From: an uncultured Oscillospiraceae bacterium
GTDB taxonomy: Bacteria; Bacillota; Clostridia; Oscillospirales; Oscillospiraceae
Assembly: GCA_905235655.1 (NCBI GenBank)
Contig: CAJOMA010000014.1
Coordinates: 1 to 42,956, forward strand
DNA length: 42,956 nucleotides
Direction of reading: 5' to 3'
Shown here: piece by piece, positions 15,252 through 22,591 of the stretch
Numbering within the stretch: the first letter of the stretch is position 1
Layout: the number at the start of each line of letters is the position of its first letter
Program-made: the position numbers and the translations under genes
Notes under the pieces: generated by a model
Told to the model about the DNA's origin: nothing
The model's database searches: none
What the model saw: only the letters and a program-made list of their open reading frames with translations

Positions 15252-15435
15252 TGTCATTGCGAGGCGCAAAGCGCCGTGGCAATCTGTCCGTCGCAAGTTT
15301 GGCGCTTGCATTGTACTACGTGGAAGTGCTGGGGATCGGAATACGCGAAACGTTAATCGCTTCGTATCACGGAAAAGCGTCCTGCGTCGATACGCACAGA
15401 TTGCCACGGTTTGCTCCGCAAACCTCGCAATGACA
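15252..15435. repeat. MITE-like palindromic element, copy 1 (184 bp)
   Basis: It begins TGTCATTGCGAGG and ends with the reverse complement CCTCGCAATGACA. Inside the ends are a small palindrome (GGCGCAAAGCGCC) and matching arms GTGGCAATCTGT and ACAGATTGCCAC. The middle holds TTCGTATCACG. It encodes no credible protein. Similar ends occur at 25601-25786 and 28267-28385. The 15162-15520 gap contains this element plus a terminator. Confidence 0.88.
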
Positions 15436-15470
15436 GGATCGCCGTTCCGCTGACAATCTGGATGCCCACG

Positions 15471-15502
15471 AAAAATGCACCGCAGTGCTGCGGTGCATTT
15501 TT
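15471..15502. terminator. Bidirectional terminator downstream of the serpin gene
   Basis: TGCACCGCAG and CTGCGGTGCA form a near-perfect stem with a two-base loop, flanked by AAAAA and TTTTT. It serves the minus-strand serpin gene. Confidence 0.88.
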
Positions 15503-15519
15503 CAGAAAACATTTTTGAT

Positions 15520-16992
15520 TCATACGTTCGGGTGATTGACGATACCGATGAAGAGCGGCAGGCCGTCCGTGCCGGTGATTGCAAAGATAAAGGGGCGGTC
15601 GAGGATGAAGTCCGCTTCATCCTCGGGCGGCATGGCAGCAGTGGCTTCGACCATAACGATCGTGTATGCCGCTGCCTTGCAGCCCTCCTCGTCGGTTACG
15701 ACCCTTGCACCGTGGAGCACCTTTTCAACGAAAAAGCCCTTCGGGTTCAGCGCAAGCGGAGAGAAGTCCGCCTTTTCCGGGTCAAAGACGTCGGTCACGC
15801 CGAGGTCCTGCAGTATAAGCGATGCGTTGATCTGCGCTTCAATATCAAACTTCACGATCTGCTTGTTCACGGTCAGATACTTCTGATTCTCCCATGCGCC
15901 GTTAGAAAGCAGGAAGGACAACGTCTGCGGATCGTTCAGCAACTCTTCCGGCGTCACGCCCTCGTCCGGCAGGAGAAACCACATTCTGCCGCCGCTCTCA
16001 AACGTCTGTCCGATCGCAGAGAAATGATCCGCCCAATAGTAGTTGCCCGGCTCGCTCTGATACATCATCCGGCATGGCTCGTCGCCGTCGAGCGCGTGGA
16101 ACACGCCGTCCTTCGTATTAGATTTAGAGAAGCCGTAATCCCATTTTGCATGGAAACAGAGGGTGGAAACCAGCGCCGCCACGGTATCGGGGTCCAGCTT
16201 CAGCTCGTCGATTTGATTCTTCAGCAAATTATCGGTCTGCTCGTTCATCCAGTTGTGCAGAAGCTGATCCATCTGCTCCGAGCCCATTGCGCCGTAATAG
16301 GAAGAGGCGAAATACTTCTGTGCAAGCAGATCGAGCGTCTCCTGTCGGAATATCACATTCTCGTTGAGCCAGAGGGAGTTTGCAAAGAGCGTTTTTGCCA
16401 TACCGTCGTCGCGGTAGTTCGCGTTCCAGATCGCGTTGACGCGGGTGCGAAGCGTGTCCATGTCCGAAACGCCCATCAGATCAAGAATCTGCGCTCTGCC
16501 CTCTCCATCCGCCGTTTCTGCGAGCATAGCGAGAGCCATGTAAATATTGATCGGGGAATAGAGTGCGTTTTCGCCCTCCGCGCCGCCGAGGAACTTAGGG
16601 AGGGTCGCCTTGATAAAGCCTCTCAGCTCCTGTACGTCGTAATCGTCGCGGTATTGCGTCTGCTCGCGCAGAGAAAGCGTCCATTGCGTCAGCGCGTCGT
16701 CGTCACCCATGCCAAACGTGTTCGGATCGTTTCCGCTGTCCGCCATATACGGGTACTTGACCATCTCCGGGTACTGCGCCAGCGCGAGGGTGTGCGCGTC
16801 GATCACCTGCGGATCGAGCGGCGGTTCCTGAACGGGCGGTGCTTCCGTCGTCCCGACAGGTTCAGTCGGCGACGCGAGCGTCTGCGTCCCGGTCGCGTCG
16901 GGTGAGCCGACCGCCGGATTCGCGCAGGCGCAGAATAACACAGCGACCGCCAGCACAGCGGCGATCATGCCGATCGTTTTTTTATTGTCCAT
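15520..16992 (-). CDS. Serpin-family protease inhibitor, secreted lipoprotein
   Basis: The 490-residue product has a signal peptide with a lipobox region (VLFCAC, about residues 18-23), a Pro/Thr-rich linker to about residue 60, and a serpin domain. Serpin landmarks are NALYSPINIYMALAMLAETA, FANSLWLNENVIFRQE, STLCFHAKWDYGFSKSNTKD and the C-terminal FILDRPFIFAITGTDGLPLF with IGIVNHP. The reactive loop reads EEGCKAAAYTIVMVEATAAM: the hinge keeps E-E-G and three Ala but has Cys at P14 and Tyr at P9. Counting 17 residues from the first Glu puts P1/P1' at Thr-Ala, suggesting elastase-like targets. Gut Clostridia serpins that inhibit host elastases are known. GGAG precedes the ATG; a terminator follows. 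Confidence 0.92.
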   Translation of the reverse strand: MDNKKTIGMIAAVLAVAVLFCACANPAVGSPDATGTQTLASPTEPVGTTEAPPVQEPPLDPQVIDAHTLALAQYPEMVKYPYMADSGNDPNTFGMGDDDALTQWTLSLREQTQYRDDYDVQELRGFIKATLPKFLGGAEGENALYSPINIYMALAMLAETADGEGRAQILDLMGVSDMDTLRTRVNAIWNANYRDDGMAKTLFANSLWLNENVIFRQETLDLLAQKYFASSYYGAMGSEQMDQLLHNWMNEQTDNLLKNQIDELKLDPDTVAALVSTLCFHAKWDYGFSKSNTKDGVFHALDGDEPCRMMYQSEPGNYYWADHFSAIGQTFESGGRMWFLLPDEGVTPEELLNDPQTLSFLLSNGAWENQKYLTVNKQIVKFDIEAQINASLILQDLGVTDVFDPEKADFSPLALNPKGFFVEKVLHGARVVTDEEGCKAAAYTIVMVEATAAMPPEDEADFILDRPFIFAITGTDGLPLFIGIVNHPNV

Positions 16993-17040
16993 TTTTCATG
17001 CTCCTTTCGGTATTCTCACCTGTTTGACGCATAATAAAGC

Positions 17041-17082
17041 AAAAAGTTTCATGCTGCGGCGAAAAAAATCGTCACAGCATGA
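17041..17082 (-). terminator. Terminator of the second Nudix gene
   Basis: On the minus strand TCATGCTG and CAGCATGA pair at the base of a larger hairpin, followed by a TTTTT run (17041-17045). Confidence 0.65.
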
Positions 17083-17085
17083 TAA

Positions 17086-17649
17086 TTACGTTATTTCTGC
17101 AAGGCGGTTGTTGAGCTTGCTGTAGATGCGCCGCACAAACCACGGCTCGGTGGAGGCGTTCAGCGCTTCTTCCGGCGTGAACCACTTGACCCCTGAGTTT
17201 TCGTCTTCGCAGATACGGAGCGGCTCGGTATCGTCCGCCTCCAGAAGATAGGTCACGTTCAGGTGCAGGTGGCTCGACACGTATTCCCCGCGCTTTTCAT
17301 GACCGTCCACGGTCAGGCATTCCAGAGAGGCGATCTTCCCGTCGATCGGTCTGACGTTCGAAATACCCGTTTCCTCGCGGCATTCCTTCATGGCGACCAG
17401 CAACAAATCGCGCTCGCCGTCCGCGTGTCCGCCGCACCACGCCCACGAATCGTATATCTTATGATAGACCATTAGGACTTTCGTTCTGTCCGGATTCGTC
17501 ACCCACGCCGACGCGGTGAAATGCGCGACCGGATCAGCACGCGAGAACACGTCGTCATGGCTGTCAATATAGGAGAGGATCAGCGCTTTATCCCGCGCCT
17601 CCTGCGCGTTGCACGGCTGATACGCCGCAATATCTTCCCGAATCGCCAT
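17086..17649 (-). CDS. Nudix hydrolase (second copy, different subfamily)
   Basis: The 187-residue product has the Nudix box GGHADGERDLLLVAMKECRE followed by ETGI, preceded by KVLMVYHKIYDSWAWCGG. The N-terminal ~40 residues (DIAAYQPCNAQEARDKAL) and the substrate-side segment HLHLNVTYLLEADDTEPLRI resemble a group of Nudix proteins often annotated as putative NTP pyrophosphohydrolases. The substrate is unknown. AGGAGG lies eight bases before the ATG at 17649; an upstream extension of the frame to 17733 would overlap the divergent glnA promoter. Transcription diverges from glnA. Confidence 0.9.
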   Translation of the reverse strand: MAIREDIAAYQPCNAQEARDKALILSYIDSHDDVFSRADPVAHFTASAWVTNPDRTKVLMVYHKIYDSWAWCGGHADGERDLLLVAMKECREETGISNVRPIDGKIASLECLTVDGHEKRGEYVSSHLHLNVTYLLEADDTEPLRICEDENSGVKWFTPEEALNASTEPWFVRRIYSKLNNRLAEIT

Positions 17650-17726
17650 CGGATCGCCTCCTGCTCGAAATTTGATCCCATTATAGTCCAAAACCGCTGA
17701 AAACGCAAGGTTATTATCATTTTTCC

Positions 17727-17755
17727 TTGACATTGGGTATTTATTGGAATATGAT
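17727..17755 (+). promoter_or_regulatory. Sigma-A type promoter for glnA
   Basis: Perfect TTGACA at 17727-17732 and TATGAT at 17750-17755 with a 17-base spacer. I see no clear glutamine-riboswitch or GlnR-type operator between it and the start at 17788. Confidence 0.85.
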
Positions 17756-17787
17756 ATGAATTAGCCAAAATCTAAGGAGGACGCAGT

Positions 17788-19218
17788 ATGGCAAAAACCT
17801 TAAAGGATATTTTGAAGCTCTGCGAAGAAAAGCAGATTCGTATCGTTGATTTCAAAATGACGGACATCGACGGCAGATGGCGTCACCTGAGCATCCCCGT
17901 TGAGCGTCTCAACGAAGACACCATGACCTACGGCATCGGCTTTGACGGCTCCAACTATGGCTACGCGCCTGTGGAGAGCAGCGATATGGTCTTCGTGCCC
18001 GATCTGGACAGCGCAGTCGTGGATAACTTCGCGCGCATCCCCACCCTCTCAATGATCGGCGACGTCATGGTCATCGACCGTCCGGCGAACCGTCCGTTCG
18101 ACCAGTATCCGAGAAACGTCGCAAAGCGCGCCATCGCCTATATGCAGGAGAAGGACATCGCCGATCAGATGATCGTCGGTCCGGAGTATGAATTCTATGT
18201 CTTTGACGGCGTGCATTTCGACACGCAGCCCGAGAACACCGGCTACTGCATCGACGCAAGACAGGCCGAGTGGAACGGCGCGGAAGACGACAACAACAAC
18301 GGCTATATCATCCAGCACAAGGCCGGCTACCATGCCTGCCTGCCGCAGGACATCAATAACGACCTGCGCAGCAAGATCTGCCTGATGCTCGAAGATTGGG
18401 GCGTGAAGGTCAAGTATCATCATCACGAGGTCGGCGGCTGCGGTCAGCTCGAGGTCGAGGTCGAGCTCGGCGACATGGTCGCTCTCGCGGACGGCACGAT
18501 GACCGCGAAGTACGTCATCAAGAACGCCGCTGCCGAGGAAGGCAGAACGGCGACCTTCATGCCGAAGCCCGTCGCCGGCGAGGCCGGCAGCGGCATGCAT
18601 GTGCACATGCAGCTGTTCAAGAACGGTGAGCCGCTGTTCTACGACGAGAAGGGTTATGCCCAGCTCAGCGAAACCGCGATGCACTTCATCGGCGGTTTGC
18701 TGACGCACGCGGCTTCCATCTGCGCGATCACCAACCCCTCCACCAACTCCTACAAGCGTCTGATCCCCGGCTACGAAGCTCCGGTCACCATCGGCTACGC
18801 CATGGCGAACCGCAGCGCGGTCATCCGCATTCCCGCTTACGCCAAGGCGCCGAAGAACAAGCGCTTTGAGCTGCGCAACCCGGACGCGACCTGCAACCCG
18901 TACTACGCCTACGCAGCGATCCTGATGGCTGGTTTGGATGGCATTGAGAAGAAGATCGACCCGCATGCACAGGGCTGGGGACCGTACGACTGCAACCTGT
19001 TCGATCTTCCCGAAGAAGAGAAGGCAAAGCTCGGCGGTCTGCCCAAGACCCTCGACGAAGCGCTGGACGCTTTGGAGAAGGATCACGACTACCTGACCAA
19101 GGGCGGCGTGTTCCCGGAGCGTCTGATCGAGATCATGATCGAAAAGCGCCGCAAGGAAGCCGGGAAGATTTCCCGCATCCCCCACCCGGCGGAATTTGCC
19201 ATGTACTACGATCTGTAA
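17788..19218 (+). CDS. glnA: Glutamine synthetase, type I
   Basis: The 476-residue product is a dodecamer-forming GSI that joins ammonia to glutamate using ATP. Seen in order: FDGSNYGYAPVESSDMVFVP, the metal-binding VGPEYEFYVFD, HHHEVGGCGQLEVEVELGDM, GSGMHVHMQLFKNGE, NPSTNSYKRLIPGYEAPVTI, RSAVIRIP and KRFELRNPDATCNPYYAYAA. At the place of the Tyr that is adenylylated in enteric enzymes, the sequence reads CNLFDLPEE, with Phe at about 405, so that form of control is absent. AAGGAGG is seven to eight bases before the ATG. It is a single-gene unit with its own promoter and terminator. Confidence 0.96.
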   Translation: MAKTLKDILKLCEEKQIRIVDFKMTDIDGRWRHLSIPVERLNEDTMTYGIGFDGSNYGYAPVESSDMVFVPDLDSAVVDNFARIPTLSMIGDVMVIDRPANRPFDQYPRNVAKRAIAYMQEKDIADQMIVGPEYEFYVFDGVHFDTQPENTGYCIDARQAEWNGAEDDNNNGYIIQHKAGYHACLPQDINNDLRSKICLMLEDWGVKVKYHHHEVGGCGQLEVEVELGDMVALADGTMTAKYVIKNAAAEEGRTATFMPKPVAGEAGSGMHVHMQLFKNGEPLFYDEKGYAQLSETAMHFIGGLLTHAASICAITNPSTNSYKRLIPGYEAPVTIGYAMANRSAVIRIPAYAKAPKNKRFELRNPDATCNPYYAYAAILMAGLDGIEKKIDPHAQGWGPYDCNLFDLPEEEKAKLGGLPKTLDEALDALEKDHDYLTKGGVFPERLIEIMIEKRRKEAGKISRIPHPAEFAMYYDL

Positions 19219-19226
19219 TGCATACG

Positions 19227-19263
19227 AAAAACGGCTGTTGTCCATCGACAACAGCCGTTTTTT
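19227..19263. terminator. Bidirectional terminator between glnA and the DUF362 gene
   Basis: AAAACGGCTGTTGTC pairs with GACAACAGCCGTTTT around a four-base loop, with T-runs on both strands. It separates convergent genes. Confidence 0.92.
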
Positions 19264-20411
19264 CATCTGTTCAATATTCTTGCCGGGAGCGGGCGGTGGA
19301 CTTTCATCGCGCCCTTCGGGCAGAACTCCTGGCAGCAGAAGCAGCGGATGCACTTCTGATAGTCCACATGCGCCTTCTTCTCCTGTATGGCGATTGCCTT
19401 CGCGGGGCACATATTCGCGCACAGACCGCAGCCGACGCATTCCGTCTTTTTGAGCTTCGGAGAAGACCGCAGCGCTTTCTTTGCGATCTTGCCGAAGAGC
19501 TCGCCCGCTTTCCCGGGAAATACCGTTTCAAAGTGCATACCCCTGCCGCGCTCAATGCGCTCGAAATCGGGAATTACGAAATCGTCCGCATTGCCAAACG
19601 TTTCGACCTCCTCCGCGTTCTCCGTCACGAGACCGTAATTCGCAGCGGCGCGAAGGGTCGGCACGACCATTGGATCGAGCCCGATCAGCTTGGCGCAGAT
19701 CATGTCGAGCTTGTGGCAGTTCGTGCCCGCAAGCAGCGCGCCCATTTTGCGCGGCGTGCCGGCGGTCGGACCGTTGCCCTCCATGGCAAGCACCGCGTCG
19801 ACAATGTAGTAATGCGGCTTGAAATAGTCGTTCAGATCAATCAGCATCCCCGCGAAATCCAGCGGCTCCGGAAAACGGAAATGGTATTCCGGCTTCATCG
19901 TTCCCGGGATCACGCCAAACATGTTCTTTGTCGCCGCCGACAGGCACATCATGCCATGGCTTTTCAGCTTGCAGAAGCTGATGATTGCGTCCGCCTCGTC
20001 CAGCCACGCGGTATAGGTGAAGGTCTTTGCAGAATGTGCCTCGGGGTAGACCGCGCTTTTCTGCTCAAAATTGTGATTGAGCGCGCCGCCCGCCTCCTCC
20101 ACGGCGTGCAGACCGGTGGCAGAATAGACGCGGTTGAGGACGGCTGCGTTAAACAGATTTCCCGGGCTGTCGCCTACGACGACCTTCGCGCCGCGCTGAA
20201 CCAACTGCTCCGTCAGCGCGGCAAGGAGCGCCGGATGCGTCGTCGCCGCCGTTTCCGGCTTCATCGCCGCGACGAGATTCGCCTTGATTGCGATCTTCAT
20301 CCCCGGGCGCACCCAGTTAAGCCCGCCGAACGGCGCAAGCGCCTCCTCCAGTGCCAGCAAACAACGCTCTCTTTGATAGTCCTCACAACGGACGATTGAA
20401 ACCTCCGGCAT
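19263..20411 (-). CDS. DUF362 protein with two 4Fe-4S ferredoxin clusters
   Basis: The 382-residue product has a DUF362 domain (about 1-300): RPGMKIAIKANLVAAMKPET, GAKVVVGDSPGN, DAIISFCKLKSHGMMCLSAA and KNMFGVIPG, and YIVDAVLAMEGNGPTAGTPR. A C-terminal bacterial ferredoxin module follows with CVGCGLCANMCPAKAI and CIRCFCCQEFCPKGAM, enough for two 4Fe-4S clusters. Members of this family are electron-transfer-linked proteins of largely unknown substrate. The start at 20411 follows GGAGGTGA; the longer frame to 20453 lacks a ribosome site. It runs minus, convergent to glnA and divergent from the ssnA leader. Confidence 0.9.
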   Translation of the reverse strand: MPEVSIVRCEDYQRERCLLALEEALAPFGGLNWVRPGMKIAIKANLVAAMKPETAATTHPALLAALTEQLVQRGAKVVVGDSPGNLFNAAVLNRVYSATGLHAVEEAGGALNHNFEQKSAVYPEAHSAKTFTYTAWLDEADAIISFCKLKSHGMMCLSAATKNMFGVIPGTMKPEYHFRFPEPLDFAGMLIDLNDYFKPHYYIVDAVLAMEGNGPTAGTPRKMGALLAGTNCHKLDMICAKLIGLDPMVVPTLRAAANYGLVTENAEEVETFGNADDFVIPDFERIERGRGMHFETVFPGKAGELFGKIAKKALRSSPKLKKTECVGCGLCANMCPAKAIAIQEKKAHVDYQKCIRCFCCQEFCPKGAMKVHRPLPARILNR

Positions 20412-20540
20412 TCCCTCACCTCCTTTTTTCATATCATACCACACTTTATTCAAAAGTCAAATGTGCAGATGTCCTGTTTTCCGTGCAGATTGCTCAAAAA
20501 AGCTGTCTAAGATTTGGCGATTTCGGCAAGGGAAAAACCG

Positions 20541-20569
20541 TTGCATTTTCTCGGGAATAACAATATAAT
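20541..20569 (+). promoter_or_regulatory. Sigma-A type promoter for the ssnA-ygfK unit
   Basis: TTGCAT at 20541-20546 and TATAAT at 20564-20569 with a 17-base spacer. The start point would fall near 20576, leaving a leader of about 140 bases before the ssnA ATG. Confidence 0.8.
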
Positions 20570-20575
20570 TATAGT

Positions 20576-20690
20576 GTAATTGAAGATTGATAGCTGTAAC
20601 GAAGTGCTGCGCGCACGGGCTGACACTATCACTCAGGGGTTACTTGAGTGGAGATGCGGAAGGGTTCCGTGTCCCCATTTTTTGTTTCTG
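20576..20690 (+). promoter_or_regulatory. Structured 5' leader of ssnA, candidate riboswitch/attenuator
   Basis: The leader can fold two ways. One fold pairs ACTCA (20631-20635) with TGAGT (20645-20649). The other pairs GGGGTTAC (from 20636) with GTGTCCCC (ending 20676) around an inner CGGAA/TTCCG hairpin and is followed by six T residues (20678-20683), i.e. a terminator. The two compete for bases 20636-20649. Comparative RNA surveys have catalogued an 'ssnA' candidate motif; whether this is a member I cannot verify. Ligand unknown. Confidence 0.55.
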
Positions 20691-20716
20691 CGGATTATTA
20701 TACAGGAGGTCATTCT

Positions 20717-22075
20717 ATGTACATTCTTGCAAACGGCAAACTCATTACGAGAAGCGAGACGCTCCCCTTCCTGCCCGACGGCGGCGTCGTCATTGACGGC
20801 ACAAAGATCAAGGAAGTCGGCAAGACCGCCGACCTGAAGGCAAAATATCCCGACGCGGAATTCATCGACGCAAAGGGCGGCGTGATCATGCCCGCGCTCA
20901 TCAATGCGCACACGCACATCTATTCTGCGCTGGCGCGCGGTCTTTCCATCAAGAGCAACAACGCTGACAACTTCTATGACGTTTTGGACAAGCAGTGGTG
21001 GGCGATTGACCGCAAACTGTATTTGAGCGGCACGAGAGCCTCCGCGGACGCCCTGTACATCGACTGCATCAAGCAGGGCGTCACGACCATTTTCGACCAC
21101 CACGCCTCCTACGGCGAAATCCCCGGCAGCCTTCATGAGATCGCGGAGTCCGCGAAGAAGTTCGGCATCCGTTCCTGCCTGTGCTATGAGGTCTCCGACC
21201 GTGACGGCGAGGAAAAGTGCCTGCAGGGCATCAAGGAAAACGCCGATTTCATCTCCGAATGCGCCGCGCGCAAGGACCCGATGCTCGCCGCCATGTTCGG
21301 CGGTCACGCGCTGTTCACGATTTCCGACAAGACCTTTGAGCGCATGGTCGAAGCGAACAACGGTCGTACCGGCTACCACATCCACGTCTCCGAGGGCTGG
21401 AACGACGTCTACGACTCCATCCAGAACTACGGCTGCCGTCCGGTCGAGCGTCTTTACAAGCACGGTATTCTCGGCGAAAAGACCATCCTCGGTCACTGCA
21501 TCCATGTCACGGATAAGGAGATCGACCTGATTCGCAAGACCAATACCATGGTCGTCAACAACCCCGAGTCCAACATGGGCAACGCCGTCGGCACCTGTCC
21601 CGTCCTGCCGCTGTACAAAAACGGCATCCTGCTCGGTCTGGGCACCGACGCCTACACCAACGACATGCTCGAATCCATCAAGGTCGCGTTGTGCGCGCAG
21701 CGTCAGAACGCAGAGCTGCCGAATGTCGGCTGGTGCGAGGTCACGGACATGCTCTTCAAGAACAATGCGAAGATCGGCGCGAAGTACTTCCCCGACAAGC
21801 TCGGCGTTCTGGAGCCCGGCGCAGCCGCCGACGTGATCGTTATGGACTACAAGCCGTTCACCCCGTTCTCGAGCGCCAACATCGATGGTCACATGATCTT
21901 CGGCATGACCGGCAGACAGTGCCAGACTACGATCGCAAACGGCAAGCTGCTGATGAAGGATCGCGAGCTGATCGGCATTGACGAGGAAGCAGAAAACGCC
22001 CACATCCTCGAGGAAGCCAAGAAGCTCTGGGGCGATTTGAACGAGTGCAAGTACGACCAATTCGGCGAGATCTAA
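20717..22075 (+). CDS. ssnA: SsnA-type putative aminohydrolase
   Basis: The 452-residue product is a metal-dependent amidohydrolase close to SsnA. It begins YILANGKLITRSETLPFLPD, has the metal-binding MPALINAHTHIYSALARGLS, FDHHASYGEIPGSL, the later His residues of GYHIHVSEGWNDVYD and LGHCIHVTDKEIDLI, and the catalytic Asp in GLGTDAYTNDMLESIKVA. SsnA-type genes lie in purine/selenium-dependent molybdenum hydroxylase loci, probably acting on an N-heterocyclic amine; the substrate is not established. AGGAGGT lies six bases before the ATG at 20717, while the frame extending to 20648 runs through the leader RNA. It is followed by a membrane protein and ygfK on the same strand. Confidence 0.92.
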   Translation: MYILANGKLITRSETLPFLPDGGVVIDGTKIKEVGKTADLKAKYPDAEFIDAKGGVIMPALINAHTHIYSALARGLSIKSNNADNFYDVLDKQWWAIDRKLYLSGTRASADALYIDCIKQGVTTIFDHHASYGEIPGSLHEIAESAKKFGIRSCLCYEVSDRDGEEKCLQGIKENADFISECAARKDPMLAAMFGGHALFTISDKTFERMVEANNGRTGYHIHVSEGWNDVYDSIQNYGCRPVERLYKHGILGEKTILGHCIHVTDKEIDLIRKTNTMVVNNPESNMGNAVGTCPVLPLYKNGILLGLGTDAYTNDMLESIKVALCAQRQNAELPNVGWCEVTDMLFKNNAKIGAKYFPDKLGVLEPGAAADVIVMDYKPFTPFSSANIDGHMIFGMTGRQCQTTIANGKLLMKDRELIGIDEEAENAHILEEAKKLWGDLNECKYDQFGEI

Positions 22076-22091
22076 TCGGTGAATCTTCTTT

Positions 22092-22577
22092 ATGAATCGT
22101 ATTGATAATCGTAAAAAAGCCGCAAAATGGATTCTGCTGATCCTGCTTGTCTACTGTCTGGTCATCACGGTACTGACCTATCTGCTGCCGGTTAATCACA
22201 CCCTTGCATTTCTCTCTCCGTTTACCGTCCTTGCGGTCTATTTGGAGCAATGGGCGGAGGAATCGACGGCAATCCTTATCATTTCCCGTGTGATCGTCTG
22301 GCTGCTGGCGGTACTGCCTTTGATCGGTTGGCTGCTCCTTAGCAAGTCCGTTGCCTTCGGCAAGCCGCTGATCATCGTGCCGTACTGTCTGCTGCTTGCC
22401 ATGAATATATGGATCACTCTGAGTCATCTGATCACCGGTCTCGGCATCAAAAACTCAGTAAATATGGGCCCCACCCTGCAATATGTCAGTATTACCCTGC
22501 GGCTGTTCGCTGTCAGCCTCGTGATCAGCGTCGCAGTTCTGGCTGCCACCTGCATTTGGCAGCCGAAAAGAAATTAA
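22092..22577 (+). CDS. Four-helix membrane protein, function unknown
   Basis: The 161-residue product has about four transmembrane helices: residues ~12-33, ~55-85 (VLAVYLEQWAEESTAILIIS), ~92-115 and ~130-155. The N-terminus is basic (NRIDNRKKAAK), so it is likely inside. I do not recognise a family. It sits between ssnA and ygfK, 16 bases after the first and 14 before the second, which makes it part of the operon. No strong ribosome site precedes the ATG at 22092; translation may be coupled to ssnA. An intervening membrane gene is not part of the ssnA-ygfK pairs I know. Confidence 0.78.
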   Translation: MNRIDNRKKAAKWILLILLVYCLVITVLTYLLPVNHTLAFLSPFTVLAVYLEQWAEESTAILIISRVIVWLLAVLPLIGWLLLSKSVAFGKPLIIVPYCLLLAMNIWITLSHLITGLGIKNSVNMGPTLQYVSITLRLFAVSLVISVAVLAATCIWQPKRN

Positions 22578-22591
22578 CGGAGGAATCAACT

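Noticed and set aside
20636-20676. tRNA-like or tRNA gene in the ssnA leader
   Set aside because: GGGTTCCGTGTCCCC recalls a T-arm, but the GTTCRA motif, D-arm and acceptor stem are missing.
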